Source: Humulus lupulus
Taxonomy: Eukaryota > Streptophyta > Magnoliopsida > Rosales > Cannabaceae
Assembly: GCF_963169125.1 (NCBI RefSeq)
Contig: NC_084799.1
Coordinates: forward strand, 104,485,143-104,549,142
Direction: 5' to 3'
Length of the DNA stretch: 64,000 nucleotides
Shown in pieces: positions 33,425-44,685 of this stretch (its first letter is position 1; every line of letters starts with the position of its first letter). The position numbers and the translations under genes are program-made. The notes beneath the pieces were generated by a model. The model did not search any database. It saw only the letters and a list, made by a program, of their open reading frames with translations, and was not told the DNA's origin.

Positions 33425-34360
33425 AACTTAGTTTGCATTAATTTTTATCAATATCTCGTGGTTTTTAAGAAAAACAACGATCAATCGATTTAAATTAACT
33501 TCTAAGTTTTATGACCAGAAATTAATTTGAAAACTTAGTTCGTGTTAATTTTTATCAATATCTCGTGCTCTTTAAGAAAAACAACGATCAATCAATTTAA
33601 ATTAACTTCTAAGTTTTATGACCTGGTTATATCCAGTAACTTAATTTAAAAACTTAGTTCGTGTTAATTTTATCAATATCTCGTGCTCTTTAGGAAGAAC
33701 AACGATCAATCAATTTAAATTAACTTCTAAGTTTTATGACCTGGTTATATCCAGGAACTTAATTTGAAAACTTAGTTCGTGTTAATTTTTATCAATATCT
33801 CGTGCTCTTTAGGAAGAACAACGATCAATCAATTTAAATTAACTTCTAAGTTTTATGACCTGGTTATATCCAGGAACTTAATTTGAAAACTTAGTTCGTG
33901 TTATTCTTTATCAATATCTCGTGCTCTTTAGGAAGAACAACGATCAATCGATTTAAATTAACTTCTATGTTTTATGACCTGGTTATATCCAAGAACTTAA
34001 TTTCAAAACTTAGTTCGTGTTATTCTTTATCAATATCTCGTGCTCTTTAGGAAGAACAACGATCAATCGATTTAAATTAACTTCTAAGTTTTACGACCTG
34101 GTTATATCCAAGAACTTAATTTGAAAACTTAGTTCGTGTTAATCTTTATCAATATATCGTGCTCTTTAGGAAGAACAACGATCAATCGATTTAAATTAAC
34201 TTCTAAGTTTTGAGGCGACCTGGTTAAATCCAGGATAGGACTTAGTTCGCGTTAATCCCTTATCGATATCTCGCATTTTTTAAGAAAAACAACGATCAAT
34301 CAATTTGAATTAACTTCTAAGTCTTTAAGGCGACCTGGTTATATCCAGGTACCATATGCC
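33425..34360. repeat. 119-bp tandem repeat array, about 8 copies
   Basis: The phrase aacttagtt recurs at about 33425, 33532, 33651, 33769, 33888, 34007, 34126 and 34239, with internal units of 118-119 bp (aacttagttcgtg, tatcaatatctcgtgctctt, aacaacgatcaatc, gacctggttatatccag). Outer copies are more diverged than inner ones. The array lies between the 3' end of the antisense gene and the 3' end of pol, exactly where the two convergent transcripts would terminate. Confidence 0.95.
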
Positions 34361-34491
34361 CCCCAAGTAACTGGGAAAAGGTCTTTCGTGGTTACTTTAG
34401 ATTACACTTGTAAACATGTACAATCATAAACGGAAAGTTAATTCTCATTGCTTAATACATAAAAAATGACCTTTTAGGCCTTACAAGGAAA

Positions 34492-36246
34492 TCATTGATA
34501 ATATCTCTTCAAATGGATGGCGTTCCAAGTCCGTGGGACTGCCCCTTCATCAAGCCGAGCTAATTTATAAGTTCCCTCTTTAATGACCTCGATGACTTGA
34601 TATGGCCCTTCCCAGTTCGGTCCCAATACTCCATCTTTGGGATCCTTTCCGGCCAAGAAAACTCTCCTGAGGACCAGGTCGCCAACATTAAAGGCGCGTT
34701 TTTTTACTTTTGAGTTGAAATAGCGAGTGATTTTCTGTTGGTAATGGGCAAGCTGGAGTTGCGAATCTTCTTGTCTTTCATTAACCAAGTCAAGGGAAGT
34801 GCAAAGTAGCTCATGGTTGCGGTCCTGGTCATATGACTGGACCCTATGCGAAAGTACCTTAATCTCCACGGGGAGGACTGCCTTACTCCCAAAGGTCAGG
34901 GAGAAAGGAGTATGACCCGTAGGAGTCCGATGCGAGGTCCGGTATGCCCACAGAACCTGGGGGAGCTGTTCTGGCCAGACCCCCTTCGCCTCATCTAGTC
35001 TCTTCTTGAGGCTCGCCTTCAACGTCTTGTTGACAACTTCGACCTGACCATTCGCCTGAGGATAGGCCACAGAGGAGAAACTTTTCACAATTCTATACCT
35101 TTCGCAAAACTCGGTGAAGAGGTCGCTGTCGAACTGAGTCCCATTGTCGGAAACGATTTTCTTGGGCAGCTCGAATCGGAAGATAATGCTCTTAACCACG
35201 AAGTCAAGGACCTTAATGGAAGTTATCGTTGCCAAAGGTTCTGCCTCAGCCCACTTCGTAAAGTAGTTGATGGCCACCACGGCGTAACGGACCCCACCTT
35301 TTCCAGTAGGGAGGGCGCCAACCAAGTCGATTCCCCAAACCGCAAACGGCCATGGGGACGAGATCATCTTCAACTCGACTGGGGGAGCTCGGACAACTGT
35401 GGCGAATCGCTGGCACTTGTCGCACTTCTTCACGTATGAGATCGAGTCCTTGGACAGAGTGGGCCAGTAATATCCTTGCCTAAGGACCTTTAAGGCCAAG
35501 CTTTGCCCCCCAGTGTGATCTCCGCAAAAACCCTCATGCACTTCCTGCAGGATGGCCTTTGCTTCGCCTGGAAGAACACGTCGTAGGAGAGGTAGGGAGT
35601 GCCCACGTCGGTATAACACCCCATCTCCTATTGTATACCTGGGAGCCTGATACAACACTCGCCACGCATCATTACGCCCCTCAGGTAGCTTTCCCTCGAC
35701 GAGATACTCAAGGATGGGGGTCATCCAGGTCGGCCTGGCGTCGATCATCTCGACTTCCATCTTGGCTTCTTCTATACTTGGTTTCTCCAAGAATTCTATT
35801 GGCACTAACCCTAAGGTCTCCGTCTCCCCGGAGGTGGCGAGCTTGGCAAGAGCGTCTTCGTTAGCGTCCTGCTCCCGAGGTATCTGCTTGATCGAGCCTC
35901 GCCCAAACGCGGACAGATCCATTTTTACCTTTGCTAGGTAGGTAGCCATCTTGGGTCCTTGTGCTTGATATTCGCCCAGAACCTGGTTTACCACGAGCTG
36001 GGAGTCACTGAAGCATTGGATAGAGCTCGCCTTCAGCTCTTGGGCTATCCTCAGCCCAGCCAGCAAAGCTTCGTATTCAGCCTCGTTGTTGGAGGCTTTG
36101 AATCCGAATCTCAGCGCCGAGTGGAATCTATGTCCCTCAGGGGATATCAAAATGATTCCAGCTCTGGAGCCGTTCTCGTTGGATGAACCATCCACGAAGA
36201 TCCTCCACGACACCTGGGCCGAGGTGACCTGGGGTGAGTCTTCCAC
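34492..36246 (-). pseudogene. RNase H and integrase of Tat element B (long open frame)
   Basis: This is the longest open reading in the window, 584 codons. Residues about 10-130 are RNase H (RIFVDGSSNENGSRAG, ASNNEAEYEALLAGLRIAQE, FSDSQLVVNQVLGEY), with the catalytic D, E and D in place. Then follows integrase: an HHCC finger (HEGFCGDHTGGQSLALKV, YVKKCDKCQRFA), a core with GIDLVGALPTGKGG, IVSDNGTQFDSDLF and YPQANGQVEVVNKTLK giving D, D, E, and a C-terminal GPNWEGPYQVIEVIKEGTY region. There is no chromodomain, as expected for Tat. The first codons are internal to a polyprotein; a TAA upstream near 36270 cuts it from RT. Each domain alone looks catalytically complete. Confidence 0.92.
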
Positions 36247-36270
36247 AGGATCCTCCTGGAATCCTGTGCA

Positions 36271-37690
36271 TTATGATACGAAATCGGCCAGGGCCTGACT
36301 TTTTATAGCAGTTCGCGGGGTGTACAAAATCTCGAACTGACTGAGTTCGATTGCCCACTTTAAGAAGCGTCCCGATGCTTCAGGTTTTTGCAAAACCTGC
36401 CTTAAAGCCTGATTGGTCATGACGTGTATTGAGTGGGACTGGAAGTACGACCTGAGCTTTTGCGAGGCCGTGATAAGGCAGAACGCCAATTTCTCCATTA
36501 AAAGGTACCAGGATTCAGCTCCGAGAAGTCTTTTGCTGATGTAGTAGACTGGTTTCTGAACCCGGTCTTCTTCCCAGACTAATAAGGCACTAGTTGCATC
36601 CTCTGTGACAGCTAGGTAGAGAAAAAGAGGATCTCCTGCTTTTGGTTTGGATAATACGGCTGGCTCGGCCAGGTGTGCCTTCAGGTCGAGGAAAGCGCTT
36701 TCGCACTCTTCTATCCATTCGAACTTCTTGTTTCCTCGGAGCAGGTTGTAGAATGGCAAGCACTTATCGGTGGATTTTGAAATAAACCGGTTGAGGGCTG
36801 CCACCCTTCCTGTCAGGCCTTGAACATCTTTGCGCGACCTGGGTGAGGGAAGCTCGAGTAGTGATCTGATCTTGTCAGGGTTTGCCTCGATTCCTCGGGT
36901 ATTGACGATGAAACCCAGGAATTTTCCCGATGCGACTCCAAAAGTACACTTCTATGGATTAAGCCTCATGCCATACTCCCGTAGTATCTTGAAACATTCT
37001 TCCAGGTCAGAAACATGGTTATCGGCAGTCTTTGACTTGACTAGCATGTCATCGACGTACACTTCCATGTTCTTCCCGATCTGGTTTGCGAACATTCTGT
37101 TTACTAACCTTTGATACGTAGCACCGGCGTTCTTCAGCCCGAATGGCATGACCTTGTAATAATAAACGTTAGTCGGGGTCATGAAGCTGGTGTGCTCCTG
37201 GTCCGTCGGATTCATGGCAATCTGATTGTAGCCTGAGTACACGTCCATAAAGGACATGAGCTTGTGCCCCGTCGTGGCATCCACCAGTTGGTCAATCCTT
37301 GGCAATGGAAAACAATCCTTGGGGCAGGCTTTATTCAGGTTGGAGAAGTCGATGCAGGTCCGCCACTTCCCGTTGGGCTTCAGGACCAGCACGGGGTTGG
37401 CGACCCAAATCGAAATCTTGGCTTCATGGATAAAGCTGCACTTCTTGAGCCGGGCTACTTCTTCCTCTAAGGCTTCAGCCCGGGTTGTTCCTACGCATAT
37501 CTGCTTCTGGGACTTTGCAGGGACGCTTTTATCTAGATGAAGGGTGTGCATGATGACACTCGGGCTAATTCCCACCATGTCCTTGTGTGACCACGCAAAC
37601 ACATCCAGGTTATCCTACAGAAATTTTGTCAGCTCCGCCTTCCTCTCGCTACATAGGTTTTTCCTGAGCTTGACCATCCGTGAAGGGTTC
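36271..37690 (-). pseudogene. Reverse transcriptase of Tat element B
   Basis: Minus strand. FAWSHKDMVGISPSVIMHTL opens the region. The palm shows GKWRTCIDFSNLNKACPKDC, FPLPRIDQLVDATTGHKL, MDVYSGYNQIAMNPTDQ, VMPFGLKNAGATYQRLV and MEVYVDDMLVKS with the YVDD catalytic pair. An in-frame TAG at about 36951, in the spot of the usual RLNPxKCTFG block, separates the palm from the connection (RFISKSTDKCLPFYNLLRGN, PVYYISKRLLGAESWYLLME). A TAA near 36270 ends the segment. Apart from the two nonsense changes the motifs are intact. Confidence 0.92.
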
Positions 37691-37755
37691 TGCGGATCGA
37701 TATTTACTTCTTCGAGCTCCTCAATAACCTGGAGCTCAGATCTGTCCTCGCCTAT

Positions 37756-38972
37756 TCAGGGGTCAATATCCTCACTTAAGACGATATTTTCCCCTTCGGC
37801 GCTTTGAGGTTTTCCAATCTCAGGATTTGCTAAGGGTTCCTGAGATTCTTCTTCACCATTTTGGATGGCCATTGCCAGCTGCCCGAGTTTCGATTTTCCC
37901 TTCATGGAAATGTTGTAGCATTCCCTGGCAGTGAGCTGATCGCCATGGACAGTGCATATTCCTGTGGAAGTAGGGAATTTCATCGCGAGGTGGCGAATGG
38001 AAGTGACGGCCTCAAAAGCTATGAGTGTGGGTCGTCCCAAAATTGCGTTGTATGTAGCGGAGCAGTCGATAACCACGAACTCGAGGAGTTTGGAGACTGT
38101 AGAGGCCCTTCTCCTAGGGTGATCACCAGCTCGATCGTCCCTATTGCCACTGATCCTTCTCCTGAAAAATGGTACAGCATCATGGAGGTCGCCTTCAGCT
38201 CGGCGACAGTCAAACCCATCTTCTCCAATGTGGACCAGAATAGGAGGTTCACCGAGCTCCCATTGTCGATCAGCACCCTCCTAACCCTCCGATTAGCGAG
38301 CTGAACTGCTACGACCAGAGGGTCGTTGTGAGGGAACTGGACATGGCCTGCATCTTCTTTCGTAAAAATGATCGGTTGTCTCTCCAATCGCTGCTGTTTC
38401 GGCAGACGCTGCTCCGGGATGAACTCCATTCCATTATGTGCCTTGAGTTCGTTTACGTACCTCTTTTGGGCGCCCCTGCTCGTGCCAGCCATATGCGGAC
38501 CTCCAGATATGGTGGATATCTCCCCTCCTATCACGGGAGGAGGGACGTCCTGATCTACCCGAGACCCGGGCTGACTGATCTGGACTTTCGGAGCAAGTCG
38601 ACTTGCTAGAACCCTGTTCCACGCGTACTGGGCCAAGGGGCCGACTCGGATGAGAGTCTCGATCTCATCTTTCAAATGCCTACAATCGTCGGTATTTTGG
38701 CCAACATCGTTGTGAAAACGACAAAACTTGGAGGGGTCTCTCTTCCCCTTTTGGTGCTTCAACGGCTCTGGCCTCTTCCAGGGGAGGCGAGTAGAGTTAG
38801 TTACGAAGATGTACTCCCTAGACTGGGTGAGCTTTGTATAAGTCGCGTAGACGGGCTTGAACTTGTATACAGACTTATTCTTCTTTGGGCCGTGCTGGCT
38901 GCCCTCGCCGTTCCCCTTTCTCTTGCCTCCACCGAGCTGGTTGTTCTGCGTGATGTTTTGGGTCGCTGCCAC
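37756..38972 (-). pseudogene. Gag C-terminus and aspartic protease of Tat element B
   Basis: The frame from 38972 carries the Tat gag knuckle-like block KFCRFHNDVGQNTDDCRHLK, a basic linker, then RRVRRVLIDNGSSVNLLFWS with the protease active site (D-N-G). Near 38080 the reading passes to the frame of 38076-37756 (ATYNAILGRPTLIAFEAVTS, HLAMKFPTSTGICTVHGDQ), so protease is split by a frameshift. The same two parts lie in a single frame in element C, which confirms that they belong together. Confidence 0.88.
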
Positions 38973-38975
38973 GAC

Positions 38976-40823
38976 CTACGTCCCCACTCCAGCGGGCTGC
39001 TCAGGGACCTGGCTAGTTCCTGCAGCTGAGGCTTCGGCCTCCTCCAAGTTGATCCATTCCTGGGTCCTATTAAGGAATTCGTTCACTGAGCTAACTCCCT
39101 TTCTTTGTATATCTTTCCAGAGTTCCCCTCCGACGAGGATTCCAGTTCTCAGGGCCATGAGCTTGGAGCTGTCATCCGCATATCTGGCTCGAGCAGAGAC
39201 ATTCGCGAACCTGCTCAGGTAAGCCTTCAGAGTTTCATCGGGCTGCTGCCTCACGTTAGCCAGAGAGTCGGCCTTGACGCGGGCAGCCTGGGAGGCTCGG
39301 AATGCCCTCTTGAAATCAGCTGAGAAAGTCTTCCAGGAGCTGATTGACTGCCTTTTTCTTTGCTTGAACCACTACCTGGCTGGTCCAGTCAGTGTGGAAG
39401 GAAAGATCAGACATCTCAGCTCGGGGCCGATGTTGTGGGCCATCATCAGGGTGTTGAATATCCCCAGATGATCCGACGGATCCCCGTCCCCATTGAATTT
39501 GGACAGGTGCGGCATACGGAAACTGGGTGGGTAAGCCGTTGCTGCTATGCTGGGGGCGAAGGGCTCCATCTCATCCCCCGAATCGTACTCATCCTTCTCT
39601 TTCTCCGGCAGGAGCTTCCTCATCAGCTTCTCCATTTGACCCAGGCGCTCGAGGGTTTTGTCCTGATTTCCTTGGTTATTGCGGGGCTGTTCAACAGCTT
39701 CGGATCCATTGTACATATTTGGTGGGTTATTTCCCCTCCTATCTTGAGATAGGTTATTTGGGGCATTCCCGCCTTTACGTACTTCGGACAGGGCTCCCCC
39801 TGAGTGAGCATGGCTGTCACCTCCTACTTGTTCCCCTCTATGAGAGTTAAGGCGATCTCGCAGGTCGGCCCCCTGAGTGGTTTGAGGACTTTGTGCCGAG
39901 CTCAAACGCTGAATCAGGTCTCCGCCAGAAAGGTCACTCCGGCGACTGCCGGTCCAATAGGTCCTGTTAGAGAGGCTCAGAGTCCGCCTTTGGTGGTGAG
40001 GATCCGGGCTTTCCCTCGGTGCCCTGCTGCGTCGGGAAGGTCCGGCTGATGGCGGGTTTCTCCTGCTACTTCCGTAGGCTGGAATATCTCGGATGGGTCG
40101 AGGAGGAGATGGATATCTTATTGGAGACGGAGGATGCCTGACCGGAGAGGCGATCCTAGTTCCGTCAGGATGGATCAAGTTAGGTGGGGGCCTTTCGGCC
40201 CTACCAACCTGTGGGTCTCGCGCCTAGCGATCTGGACGAGGTGTAGGACGGCTGGTGGGGACGGGCTAATGCTGTGAGCCCTCCCTGGATCTCCTTCTGG
40301 AATTTCCTCGAGCTCTCCTGGGTGCGCTCGAGGCTGGTTGGGAGCTGGGAGTTGAAGTTCTGACCGAACGACTGTACTGCTGTTGTTCGGCTCTAGGAAT
40401 TTCTCCGAAGTTTGCCTCTCGATGGTGTGATGAGGGGATAGAGTTGGCTGTCGGAAGTCTGTCCGAGCGGCTATGCCTGGACTGATTACCCCAGCGGGAC
40501 TTAGGAGTATCGCCTTGCCTCTTTCCGACGTTAGCGTCAGTTGTAAGAGGGGGTAGTCAGGCCAACACATCCTCGATCTGCTGATTAGCTATTGCTAGCT
40601 GGTTCCTCAATTGAGCATTCTCCATCTCCACCGCAGTATAATAACCTGGGTTTGGATTAGGTGGCCGGGGTGCTGAACTTCCATTGTCATCGTGGCCCAC
40701 CGGCTGCTTGCCTGGCCGCTGCTGGACTTCAGGAATTTGTTCACCGGGGATGGTGATATGATGAGCCTCCTGCCCATCATGTTGCTCCTTCTTGTTACCA
40801 TGCCTAGATCGAGTGGTCACCAT
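38976..40823 (-). pseudogene. Gag of Tat element B
   Basis: ATG 40823 lies 56 bp from the 5' LTR and opens MVTTRSRHGNKKEQHDGQEA, with a short coiled coil (MENAQLRNQLAIANQQIEDV). In the same frame stops occur near 40555, 40290, 40250, 39370 and 38974. The central Ser/Arg/Pro-rich part is 39372-40178 and contains FRMPHLSKFNGDGDPSDHLG, followed by the gag core at 38976-39254 (RQQPDETLKAYLSRFANVSA, SVNEFLNRTQEWINLEEAEA). The frame of 40570-40175 is probably a shadow. The start is supported by the closely placed PBS. Confidence 0.85.
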
Positions 40824-40859
40824 AGTTGGATGTTTGCGACAACACTAATCTAACTTGCT

Positions 40860-40877
40860 CTCAATGAAAGCACCAAA
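40860..40877 (-). promoter_or_regulatory. Primer binding site of Tat element B
   Basis: Plus-strand ctcaatgaaagcaccaaa reads TTTGGTGCTTTCATTGAG on the minus strand, next to the 5' LTR. Element C has the same sequence (TGGTGCTTTCATTGAGAGC) in the same place, while element A uses a different one. I did not assign the tRNA. Confidence 0.82.
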
Positions 40878-40878
40878 T

Positions 40879-41634
40879 TGTTGACGCGGTTCTTCGCGAA
40901 CAGGTAATTAAGAAAAGAAAGAGGAAGGGATTAGTGCTTATGTTGAACCGAAATAGATGAATGATCTTGGAAATGGAATGGTGACACAAAATACATTTTT
41001 TAGGTGGTTCAAAGGTTAAAATGCTTCTACTCCACCAGTCAATATTATTGCTATATGCTTGGTATTCTTTTACAGGGTATTTCTTACAATATCGAATCCC
41101 ACCCTTTGTAACTCCCAGGGTCTCCATATTTATAGGAGAAGGCACCTGGGAGTTGGTAAGAAGGTCATCCCGCGACCTTCTTACCTATCATGTCAACTCT
41201 GTGACATTCATGATTAATTCCTAAACCTGACACATAAGTGTGGTTAAATCGATAGGTAAGGGGATAATGGGCCGCACGGCCCAACCCAGACGTGGGTGTC
41301 TGAATACGCACGTTCACGCTGCGTGTCCGAGAAGCCAGGGATATATTAGACACGTGATGTCTGATATATGCACGTTTACCTTGCGTGGTTGACTTTATAA
41401 AGAGTCACAACCTCCAGCCCTAGCTCGTACCACGAGTTGGATGCTTCCCTCGACCTATGGCCTTCAGAGTCCAGACTCAATCCTTAAGTAATCTTGGCGA
41501 ACCCTTAGGCTACCTCGAGCTAAGGAGGTATGATCTTATGATGATAGCTTCGGTCTTGAGGATGTCCACGTGGTAGTCATGATTAGGGCGTATCTCAGCT
41601 CGTTAATCAACCCGTGGGAAAATCAGGGTGTACA
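40879..41634 (-). mobile_element. 5' LTR of Tat element B
   Basis: 756 bp, from TGTTGACGCGG to GGGTGTACA on the plus strand, matching 28790-29546 at about 96-97 percent by eye. It is followed by the duplicated acaat. Confidence 0.95.
41124..41134 (-). promoter_or_regulatory. TATA box of the element B LTR
   Basis: Plus-strand ccatatttata reads TATAAATATGG on the minus strand, about 245 bp before the 5' LTR end. This gives a genomic transcript starting near 41095. The same site is present in the 3' LTR. Confidence 0.65.
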
Positions 41635-41639
41635 ACAAT

Positions 41640-42672
41640 AGACAAGGTGTTTATTAAAATAAATGTTACAAACTCAATTGATAAAAATACAAGTAAATAT
41701 ATTTGAGAAGTATTAAAAGAGAAGAAGATTAAAAACTCAAAGCATGAATAATACAAATATATAAACTAAAAAAAATAACACAAAATATGTAAAGAACAAG
41801 AAGAACAAAAGAATGAAATAGGAACAATAGAAAGAACACAAACTCTCACACAACCAAAGTGTAGAGAAGTGGGGATCACCAATTTGTTCAAGGTTCAATA
41901 CCAATGTCCAAAAGCTTATTTCCTCTTATTCTCTAAGCACTAAGGGATCTCACGAGGAAATAACTTTTTGGAATTATCAAGCCTCTTTGGTGTATTTTCC
42001 ATCCAAGTGCTTTGTTGATAGAAAATGGTGTGTCTTACAAGTGAGCATATTAGGCTCCTATTTATAGAGTTTTGAGATACCTTTCGAATTTCAAATTCCA
42101 CCAACTCCCATGGCTGTTACCAATGTTTAATTGGATGTTTATGGAATTAAAAGTAAGATTTGAGAGTTACTTGGGATGTTAAATACGTTCAAATTGAAGA
42201 AGATGCAAAATTAAATTTGGTTGTCAGCACCCCAGATCATGGCTTGAGACAAGCGTGGCCGCGGCCGCTGGCTTCTAACTCCCAGGCCGCGACCTGGGAA
42301 GCTTGTTGCCATGGCCACTAGGCTGTTTCAGCCTCCCAAGTTTGCATCTTTTCAAAAAATGTCACAATCTATTCCCACTTGATTTTGTAACCTCCATACA
42401 CATTATGGGGGATAAAATCATATCTTCAACCACCATATTAAATTATGGCTTTGTGAAATTCAATCTCAAATGTGTAACTCTCAATTTACACATTATTGGG
42501 TAATATTTGGGAGTTACAAATTTGTAACTGATTTTGTAACTCTAAAATATGTTACACTTGGACACACACATATGTCCAATTTTGTAACTCTCAATAATAT
42601 GTTACAAGGTATGACAAATCACATTTGTCACATTATTTAATATAATATTATATTATATGAAATAATATAACA
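41640..42672 (-). mobile_element. Remainder of the right LTR of the old element
   Basis: Joins logically to 28723-28789 to give an LTR of about 1.1 kb from TGTTAGAG to ATATAACA. The part from 42054 matches 25811-26370. A GC-rich block at 42237-42312 with ggccgcggccgc and two gccgcg words contrasts with the AT-rich surroundings. Plus-strand tatttatagag (42060-42070) reads as a minus-strand TATAAATA promoter element. Confidence 0.72.
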
Positions 42673-43015
42673 TATATTGCCCCATCATCCACATAGTCGT
42701 TCTCTTTATCTGTATTCCTTTTCATGCATCATAACAACAAAGAATACTCTATCACAACATCTTTCCATCAATTTAAACCCAAAACTCATGCAGTTCATAT
42801 TTCCATCGACTCAAATTTATTCATATGCTAACAAAATCAATTAAACCGAAAACTCACATAGACATATCATATTCAACCCATATTTCTTTAAATTTTTATT
42901 AAAAAAAAATAAAAGGGAATGAATTCGCAGCCAAGATGAGAATCAATGAAATAAAAAAAATCAAACAAAATCACAGACCATATTGAACCCTTCCTTGACA
43001 ACCTATTGCCCATAG
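42673..43015. other. AT-rich spacer, nothing recognised
   Basis: About 340 bp between the old LTR element and the copia LTR fragment, with no ORF or motif that I recognise. It may be remaining host intergenic DNA. Confidence 0.5.
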
Positions 43016-44685
43016 TGTTGGATATGTGCCCTTAAAACGTATTTTTATAAAATATTTACTGTATATTTAAATAAAGAAAATAAGTATACATGAGATTATA
43101 TATAAGAGGATTTAATTCAATATAATAACATAAACATTGTATGTAATCACTAATATTAAATTAGGAGATTTTATATTAATTAAGATTAGAACAAATAGGA
43201 TTTTTCCCTCCGAACTATTACCACTTGCAATTTGTGCCCTTGAATTTTTCATGTTATTAAAAATTTCCCCCAAACTATGCACCGTTACCGAATTATGAGA
43301 CTTCTGTTAGTTTTTAGATGACGTGACTAACATAAGGTTGATTTGGCAATTTAGGCACATCAGTGCCACATGTATAATTCAATTAAAAAAATAATTAAAA
43401 TAGATATAATTTTTACTTCTTTTTACTTTTTTTTAAAAAAATACTTTTTACTTCTTTTAATATAAATATTAAAAACATTAAAAAATCATATACAATAGTA
43501 ATTTTAATAGTATTTTATTTAAACTATTTGATTTAGTTTTATTTGCATGTACAATAAATTTCTCATGAAGTAGAAATTAAACAAATAAAAAAAATAATGT
43601 TTTATGAATTGGAGTAGAAATGTATGATCATAATATAATTATAAATTAATAAATATCGTATGATTATAATGACATCGGCCACCACTACCTAATAATTTAC
43701 AATTTTATTTCTGTGAGGAATATCACTTTTTTACTAGCCACATCATCATTTTCTACTCCAATTCATAAAATATTATTTTTAATTTTTTAATTTATTTAAT
43801 TCTTAAAATTCACTATCTTTGAGGAAAAAAATGAAGCATAATTAATCAAGCAAGAAATTTATTGTACATGCAAATAAAACTAAAGAAAAATAGTTCAAAT
43901 AAAATACTATTAATGTTAATATTGTATATAATTTTTTTAATATTTAAATAAAAAGGGAAAAAAAGTATGCTTCAATTCATAAAACATTATTATTTTTTTA
44001 TTTCATGCTTCAATTTAAAATTCTTCAACATTTTCCTCAAAGATGGTGAAAGTTATTTAAATTTCTTCTTTTTTCTTTGAGGAATCACCCTCTTCTAGCA
44101 CTTCATCCTTTTCTACTCCAATTCATAAAAAAAATATTTTTTAATTCATAAATCATTTTGTAATTTTTAAAATTCATCATCTTTGAGGAAAAAATTGAAG
44201 CATAATCAATCAAACAAGAAATTTTTTGTACATGCAAATAATACTAAAGCATAATAGTTCGAATAAAATGCTATTAAAGTTACTATTGTATATGATTTTA
44301 ATTTCTTTAATATTTAAATAAAAAAAAAGTAAAACATATTTAAATAAAAAAAAAAGAAAAAAGAAGTAAAAAATATATATTATTTTTCATTATTTTTTAA
44401 AATAATTTTTGTATTAATTTTTTAATTGAATTATACATGTGTCTCTAACGTGGAAATGCCACATCACCCAGAAATTAACGGAAGTCTCATACTTCGGTAA
44501 CGGTGCATAGTTCGGGGGAAATTTTGAAGATTGTGAAAAATTCGGGGGCACAAATTTCAAGTGATAATAGTTAAGGGGGAAAATCCTATTTATTCTCAAG
44601 ATTATGAATAAGATCTATCTTATTTCTTTGACAAGATAGTCTATCTGGATTGTTACGTGTAGTTGACACATGGAGATAAGGGTGT
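43016..44685 (+). mobile_element. 5' part of a copia LTR, split by a fold-back element
   Basis: TGTTGGATATGTGCCCTT begins a copia-type LTR resembling the one at 2633. It runs to 43188, is interrupted by the fold-back element, and resumes at 44598 to 44685, where a Tekay LTR begins. About 250 bp of LTR remain and the rest is absent from the window, perhaps on the far side of the Tekay element. Confidence 0.65.
43189..44597. mobile_element. Fold-back (long-TIR) DNA element, MULE-like MITE
   Basis: The left arm (from 43189, gaacaaataggatttttccc) is the inverted complement of the right arm (to 44597, ggggaaaatcctatttattctc). The match continues through cactatgcaccgttaccga-like and acatgtataattcaattaaa blocks for at least 200 bp, and recognisably for about 400 bp. 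The flanks share aagatta (43182-43188 and 44598-44604). Inside, a segment at about 43745-43950 is repeated in direct orientation at about 44115-44310. No transposase is encoded. Long arms and a 7-9 bp duplication point to a Mutator-like non-autonomous element; the family is uncertain. Confidence 0.8.

Larger units (their letters stand above)
28790..41634 (-). mobile_element. Complete Tat-type Ty3/gypsy element B with antisense gene
   Basis: A 12,845-bp element with two near-identical LTRs, PBS, gag, protease, RT, RNase H, integrase, a 119-bp tandem array, a spliced gene on the opposite strand, PPT, and a 5-bp TSD. Order on the minus strand: 5' LTR (41634-40879), gag-pro, pol ending at 34492, tandem array, antisense gene (on the plus strand, 29840-33276), PPT, 3' LTR (29546-28790). 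It is structurally complete but carries stops and frameshifts, so it could move only with proteins supplied by a relative. Confidence 0.95.

Noticed and set aside
38019..40178. Many plus-strand ORFs opposite gag and protease of Tat element B
   Set aside because: They are shadows of the GC-rich minus-strand coding frame, with no conserved motif, promoter or splice sites.
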